NCBI GenBank assembly: GCA_025938055.1
Contig: JAICQC010000183.1
Location: 1-8,839, forward strand
Length of the DNA stretch: 8,839 nt
Direction of reading: 5' to 3'
From: Anaerolineales bacterium
Lineage (GTDB): Bacteria; Chloroflexota; Anaerolineae; Anaerolineales; Villigracilaceae
Of this stretch, positions 5,465 through 8,839 are shown in pieces. The notes beneath the pieces are model-generated. The model saw only the letters and a list, made by a program, of their open reading frames with translations. It was not told the origin of the DNA and did not search any database. Numbering within the stretch: the stretch's first letter is position 1; every line of letters begins with the position of its first letter. The translations under genes were made by a program, and so were the position numbers.

Positions 5465-5878
5465 TTATGCTCCTAACCGAAACGATTGTTTCTCTTCACC
5501 CTCTTTATAGGGTCTCAACGCGAACGCGGACCAGGTCTCGTTGACCGAGACGAGCGTAATCCATTTCAGATCCAGGGATTGCAGACTCTCCCAGCCCTTG
5601 TCGCGAGTCAGGTCGGTCTGGATTTTGGATGTCCCTTTGGGAAATGAAATCCACAGCATGGATTCAGGATTGAGAGCTTTAGCGGCTTTCGGAGCGAGCG
5701 CATCCAGCTCCTCTTTGTTCCGGACAAAGATCTGGATCCAGTCGAATTTGCCGTTGAGGGTGGGCGAGAGCGCGGTGTCATGTTTCAACATATCCACATA
5801 GCTTTCCGGCGCGTTGATCACAGCGGCTTTCAAATTGGGCTTCAACTTCATTTTCTTCGCAATGGCTGATTCAGGCAT
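5465..5878 (-). CDS. DUF3052-like protein
   Basis: The 137-residue product has the layout of the DUF3052-like group. It starts with a basic KKMKLKPNLKAAVINAPESY segment (about 9-28), continues with FDWIQIFVRNKEELDALAPKAAKAL, then MLWISFPKGTSKIQTDLTRDKGWESL, and ends with a VNETWSAFALRP motif. The alternating strands and helices, with an 'LWISFPK' strand, recall a minimal Rossmann/methyltransferase-like fold. No cofactor-binding glycine motif is evident, so no enzyme activity is assigned. The ATG at 5878 is chosen because AAGGAG lies 8 nt upstream; an open frame extending to 6082 is a shadow of the cyclase gene. It overlaps the cyclase stop by 8 bp and sits 1 nt before DUF2277, which indicates translational coupling. 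The family name is assigned from memory of its conserved segments and is less certain than the gene itself. Confidence 0.82.
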   Translation of the reverse strand: MPESAIAKKMKLKPNLKAAVINAPESYVDMLKHDTALSPTLNGKFDWIQIFVRNKEELDALAPKAAKALNPESMLWISFPKGTSKIQTDLTRDKGWESLQSLDLKWITLVSVNETWSAFALRPYKEGEEKQSFRLGA

Positions 5879-7169
5879 GCGACAGACTCCTTTCCTCTTT
5901 TCGGGCGAGCAAATGCCAGGCTTCCATTTTGCCCTTACCTTTAACCGTGATCTCGCCGATATACTCGCATTCGAACTGATCCTTGACCACCTCGTAGGTG
6001 GCGCGGGTGATCTGGATTTTACCGCTCTCGCCATGGCTTTCCATGCGGCTGGCAGTGTTGACCATATCGCCCCACAGGGCATAGAAGAACTTCTTGCGAC
6101 CGATCACACCCCCGATGAGTGAACCGGAATTCAACCCGATGCGGATTTCGATCGGCTGTTTGCCTCCCAGAAACTCCTCCCGTTTGACAAAGTCCAGCAT
6201 ATCGAGAGCCAGCTGCGCGAGGACCGTGGCGTGGTCGGGTCGCGGCGTCGGGACGCCTGCCGCCACCATGTAGCCGTCGCCAGCCACCTGGATCTTTTCC
6301 ACACCGTATTTGTCCACGAGCTCGTCGAAGTGCGAGAACAATTCGTTGAGCATATCCACCACTTCATACGGACCGAAGCGCGCCGAAATAGGAGTGAAGT
6401 TCACAATATCGGCAAACAGGACCGTGGCAGAACTGAATTCCTCCGCAATGGTCTCATTGCTCTGCTTGAGCCGTTCGGCGATGCGCTCAGGCAGGACGTT
6501 ATAGAGGAGTCTATCGGACTGGTCGCGCTGGGATTGGACGGTATATTTTTGCAGAAACTCACGGCGGGTATAGCGTTCCAGAAAATAGCTTCCGAACATC
6601 CCAACCACATTGGCACCGAGAAAGAAAAAGTTGTGCATGGTGAAAATCACAATGCCGGTTTCGGTGGTCAGCAGTTGCTTCACGGCAATGCTGGTGAATT
6701 CATAACCGATCATGATCGCCAGGTTCGCCAGGACCGCATACCAGAAACGCAAACGCGACAGGCTGTACGCCCACATCGAGATCACGATGAGACCCGTGAA
6801 ATAAAACCGGTTCCCAAACTCAGCTTCTGTAGTGATCGCGATCATGGCAGCGATCCCGAGACCGGAGATTGCTACCACGAAGCACATGATCATCTGGGTA
6901 TGTTTTCGAAGGGAAGGAATGTAGGTGGCTGCAAGAGCCAGAATGCTCACAGGAGTAACGATTGCGTATCGAATGATCCAGACGACATCCCTGGAGATTG
7001 GAACGGCGTACACATCCAGAAATCCGAACAGGGAATACAGGATGAGTCCCAGGACTAATGCCAGGCGCGTGGTCGATATCGTATTGGTGTTGTAGTCTTC
7101 ACGAAACTGTGCTTCGATTTCGTCTGGAAATCGAAGTTTGTCTGCATACGGGTAAAGCCAGTCAAGCAT
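5871..7169 (-). CDS. Membrane-bound class III adenylate/guanylate cyclase
   Basis: This is a 432-residue signalling enzyme predicted to make cAMP (or cGMP) from the nucleoside triphosphate. Six hydrophobic segments lie at about 36-53, 63-82, 92-113, 122-138, 143-163 and 172-196, forming a MASE-like membrane sensor. A helical linker (about 197-245, with LLYNVLPERIAERLK at 221-235) leads to the catalytic domain (about 246-420). Metal-binding Asp254 (LFADIVNFT) and Asp298 (AGDGYM), base-selecting Lys292 (EKIQVAGD), and transition-state Asn371 and Arg375 (VNTASR) are present. The position usually Asp in adenylate cyclases (Cys in guanylate cyclases, often Thr in bacteria) is Ala364 in YALWGDMVN, so nucleotide choice is unsure. 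There is one catalytic domain, so it must dimerise. No strong Shine-Dalgarno sequence precedes the ATG. It overlaps the DUF3052-like gene by 8 bp. What the membrane part senses is unknown. Confidence 0.92.
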   Translation of the reverse strand: MLDWLYPYADKLRFPDEIEAQFREDYNTNTISTTRLALVLGLILYSLFGFLDVYAVPISRDVVWIIRYAIVTPVSILALAATYIPSLRKHTQMIMCFVVAISGLGIAAMIAITTEAEFGNRFYFTGLIVISMWAYSLSRLRFWYAVLANLAIMIGYEFTSIAVKQLLTTETGIVIFTMHNFFFLGANVVGMFGSYFLERYTRREFLQKYTVQSQRDQSDRLLYNVLPERIAERLKQSNETIAEEFSSATVLFADIVNFTPISARFGPYEVVDMLNELFSHFDELVDKYGVEKIQVAGDGYMVAAGVPTPRPDHATVLAQLALDMLDFVKREEFLGGKQPIEIRIGLNSGSLIGGVIGRKKFFYALWGDMVNTASRMESHGESGKIQITRATYEVVKDQFECEYIGEITVKGKGKMEAWHLLARKEERSLSHA

Positions 7170-7234
7170 GAGGTAGTTTCTCGTAATAATGACTTCCGTC
7201 GTTCTTAATTTCTTACAGGGATAACTGCACCTGT

Positions 7235-7253
7235 CCTGACGGACGGTGTCAGG
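7235..7253. other. Inverted repeat between holB and the cyclase gene
   Basis: CCTGAC (7235-7240) and GTCAGG (7248-7253) form a 6-bp stem with a 7-nt loop, 10 nt past the holB stop and about 66 nt before the cyclase start. No T-run follows on either strand, so it is not a good intrinsic terminator. An operator upstream of the cyclase is possible but unsupported. The 94-bp spacer has no convincing promoter consensus. Confidence 0.35.
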
Positions 7254-7263
7254 AAAGCCGTGT

Positions 7264-8256
7264 CTATACTTTAGGTAAATCCAGCAGAAGAACCTCAGCC
7301 AGCAGCCTGGAGTTTACGTTTCGTTCCATTTTTTCCAGAACCTCTTCCAGGCTGGAGACAACGCGGCGTGCCACGGATAAATTCAGCCTGCCTGCCAGAT
7401 CTTCAATTTCAACGTTGCGGTCCACATTGACCAGCGGAGTCTCAGCCTGCGCGCTTCTCAGCATAATATCGCGCCAATAGGAAAGCCAGATCAATATCGC
7501 CTGGCGCATAGACTCTTTATCTTTTGAAAGTTTGTCGGCATAGGCAAACTTTTTCACGCGCGAGGCAGCGATCAGGCTTTGCAGATCGTTCAAACGTTCC
7601 TCGCGCCTTTCCATCAATACATCGTGTTCGAGCAACTGCCGCGCGTAGCCGGGTCTTCCGCCAGAGATATGCGCGATGAGCCTGGCTTGCTGGCTTTCGA
7701 CGCCTGCATTTTCGAGCGCACGTTGGACATCTTCGAGACGTACCGGTCGAAGACGCAACACTTCACACCTGGAGACAATGGTCGGCAGTAATTGCTCAGG
7801 GTTATCGGCAGTCAAGATCAGGACTGCATACGACGGCGCTTCTTCGAGGGTTTTCAGCAGGGCATTGGCGGCGTTGTCATTAGCTTCCTGAAAACGCAGG
7901 AACAGCGTGACACGGTACTTTGCCTGATACGGTTTGAGCGTCAATGTCCGGCGCGCCTCACGGATCTGGTCCACTTTGAGGGTGCCGCCTTCCGCCTCCG
8001 CCTGGACGACCGTCAGGTCCGCATATTGCATGGCTTCGATCTGTTTGCAGTCGCGGCACTGCCCGCACGGGATTCCCGCGTCGACGGGCGTCTGGCAGTT
8101 CAACGCCTGGGCGAAGCGCAGCGCCAGGGTGCGGCGTCCCACGCCGGGAGGTCCCGCGAAAAGATACGCATGGCGCGGTGACTCATTGACGACATGCTTT
8201 TTCAGCATGCCCACAGCCCATTCGTGTCCCGTTAAGTTCCAGTTGCCAGTCATCAT
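7264..8256 (-). CDS. holB: DNA polymerase III subunit delta'
   Basis: This 330-residue AAA+ clamp-loader subunit helps load the beta sliding clamp during replication. Visible motifs are a P-loop-like GPPGVGRRT (35-43), a zinc-binding Cys cluster (C54, C64, C67, C70; PCGQCRDC), NALLKTLEEAPSYAVLIL (131-148) and the SRC motif (162-164) that supplies the trans-acting arginine. In the P-loop the ATP-binding Lys is Arg41, in keeping with delta' being a non-hydrolysing subunit. The C-terminal helical region (about 210-330) ends in LLAEVLLLDLPKV. The start is the first of two adjacent ATG codons; no strong Shine-Dalgarno sequence distinguishes them. It follows rsgA by 20 nt on the same strand, so the two are probably co-transcribed. 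A DnaX-type gamma/tau subunit is excluded by the length and the degenerate P-loop. Confidence 0.93.
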   Translation of the reverse strand: MMTGNWNLTGHEWAVGMLKKHVVNESPRHAYLFAGPPGVGRRTLALRFAQALNCQTPVDAGIPCGQCRDCKQIEAMQYADLTVVQAEAEGGTLKVDQIREARRTLTLKPYQAKYRVTLFLRFQEANDNAANALLKTLEEAPSYAVLILTADNPEQLLPTIVSRCEVLRLRPVRLEDVQRALENAGVESQQARLIAHISGGRPGYARQLLEHDVLMERREERLNDLQSLIAASRVKKFAYADKLSKDKESMRQAILIWLSYWRDIMLRSAQAETPLVNVDRNVEIEDLAGRLNLSVARRVVSSLEEVLEKMERNVNSRLLAEVLLLDLPKV

Positions 8257-8276
8257 GAGTAAGAAGTATTCAGTGT

Positions 8277-8839
8277 TCAGTCTTGGCCCGAGCGAAGTCG
8301 CAGGTACGACTCATATCGCTCAGGGTAGATTTTACCGTCTTCCAGCGCGCGCCGCACCGCGCAGCCCGGTTCATGCGTGTGGGTGCAATCGCTAAACTGG
8401 CAATGTTGCACAAGCTCGCGCAGTTCGGGAAAGTACGCGTCAAGCTCTTCAGGTTCGGTGTCCCACAACGCAAGCGACTTCCAGCCCGGTGTATCGGCAA
8501 TATAGCCGCTCCCCTCGAGCGGAAATAGCTGACGGGTCACGGTGGTATGTTTCCCCTTATCCATGACCCTGCTGATTTCACTCACTGCCAACCCCAACCC
8601 GGGCTGCATGGCATTCAACAGGCTGGATTTGCCCGCGCCACTCGGTCCGGCAAAGGCGCTGATCTTGCCAGCGAGGATCGATTTGAGTTCTTCAATGCCC
8701 ACTCCGGTCTTTGTGGAAGTGTACAGCACCCGATACCCAATCGAATCATACAAACCGAAAATCTCCTTGGGATCCTCCACCAGGTCAACTTTATTCGCGA
8801 TGATGATTGGCGGGATTTTTTGTTTTTCAGCGATGACCA
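8277..8839 (-). CDS. rsgA: Ribosome small-subunit-dependent GTPase A, C-terminal part (partial)
   Basis: These are the C-terminal 186 residues of RsgA (YjeQ), a circularly permuted GTPase that checks late 30S ribosome assembly. The frame stays open to the window's right edge, so the N-terminal OB-fold domain lies outside. Counting visible residues, the order G4 (NKVD, 15-18), G1 (GPSGAGKSS, 64-72), G2 (KHTT near 96-99), G3 (DTPG, 115-118) shows the permutation that defines the family. The zinc motif follows: C146, C151, H153 and C159 in CQFSDCTHTHEPGC. The GTG near 8780 is an internal Val, not a start. The end, YLRLRSGQD, is ordinary except for its slightly extended tail. holB follows 20 nt downstream. 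Confidence 0.95.
   Translation of the reverse strand, partial: VIAEKQKIPPIIIANKVDLVEDPKEIFGLYDSIGYRVLYTSTKTGVGIEELKSILAGKISAFAGPSGAGKSSLLNAMQPGLGLAVSEISRVMDKGKHTTVTRQLFPLEGSGYIADTPGWKSLALWDTEPEELDAYFPELRELVQHCQFSDCTHTHEPGCAVRRALEDGKIYPERYESYLRLRSGQD

Noticed and set aside
6231..7058. 275-codon open frame on the plus strand
   Set aside because: Antisense to the well-supported cyclase gene; His/Asn/Arg-rich shadow translation with no recognisable domain.
8778..8839. rsgA as a short complete gene starting at the GTG near 8780
   Set aside because: The frame continues upstream with VIAEKQKIPPIIIANKVDLV, including the G4 NKVD motif, so the gene simply runs off the window.

Overview
This window looks like chromosomal DNA of a Chloroflexota bacterium, most likely class Anaerolineae. 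That placement is an inference. It rests on the RibXY-type riboflavin transporter behind an FMN riboswitch, the DUF2277 gene, the lipoprotein style, and a small CATTGCGAG/CTCGCAATG palindromic repeat of a kind I associate with such genomes. No 16S or other decisive marker is present. There are ten genes, two of them cut by the window edges. I see no tRNA, rRNA, CRISPR array, transposase or phage gene.

Plus strand, 1-3314. The window opens with the last 67 codons of valyl-tRNA synthetase (its C-terminal coiled-coil arm). A good promoter (TATAAT at 246-251) follows, then a full FMN riboswitch (about 270-416) and an intrinsic terminator (447-483). The riboswitch controls a three-gene ABC importer: a permease (ribX-like), a THI5/NMT1-family solute-binding lipoprotein (ribY-like) and an ATPase. 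The riboswitch makes riboflavin, or another flavin precursor, the most likely substrate. A 136-bp palindromic repeat with 13-bp perfect terminal inverted repeats lies between the lipoprotein and ATPase genes. It starts inside the ribY stop codon and ends 8 nt before the ATPase start.

Minus strand, 3311-5212. The ATPase stop codon overlaps the stop of a convergent gene by 4 bp. Two lipoprotein genes lie here: a seven-repeat kelch-type beta-propeller lipoprotein (3947-5128) and, downstream of it, an uncharacterised Trp-rich lipoprotein (3311-3904). Both begin MQRL and share a nearly identical 15/16-nt leader motif.

Minus strand, 5187-7169. A tightly packed operon reads membrane-bound class III nucleotide cyclase, then a DUF3052-like protein, then DUF2277. 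The first junction overlaps by 8 bp and the second has a 1-nt gap. An intrinsic terminator closes the operon at about 5187-5212.

Minus strand, 7264-8839. rsgA (C-terminal part, continuing off the right edge) is followed 20 nt later by holB, the DNA polymerase III delta' subunit.

The most notable items are the riboswitch-importer unit with a readable antiterminator pairing, the repeat embedded in that operon, the cyclase whose usual adenine-selecting Asp is Ala, and the cyclase-DUF3052-DUF2277 operon. None is clearly a brand-new system. The cyclase operon and the paired lipoproteins are the least explained.
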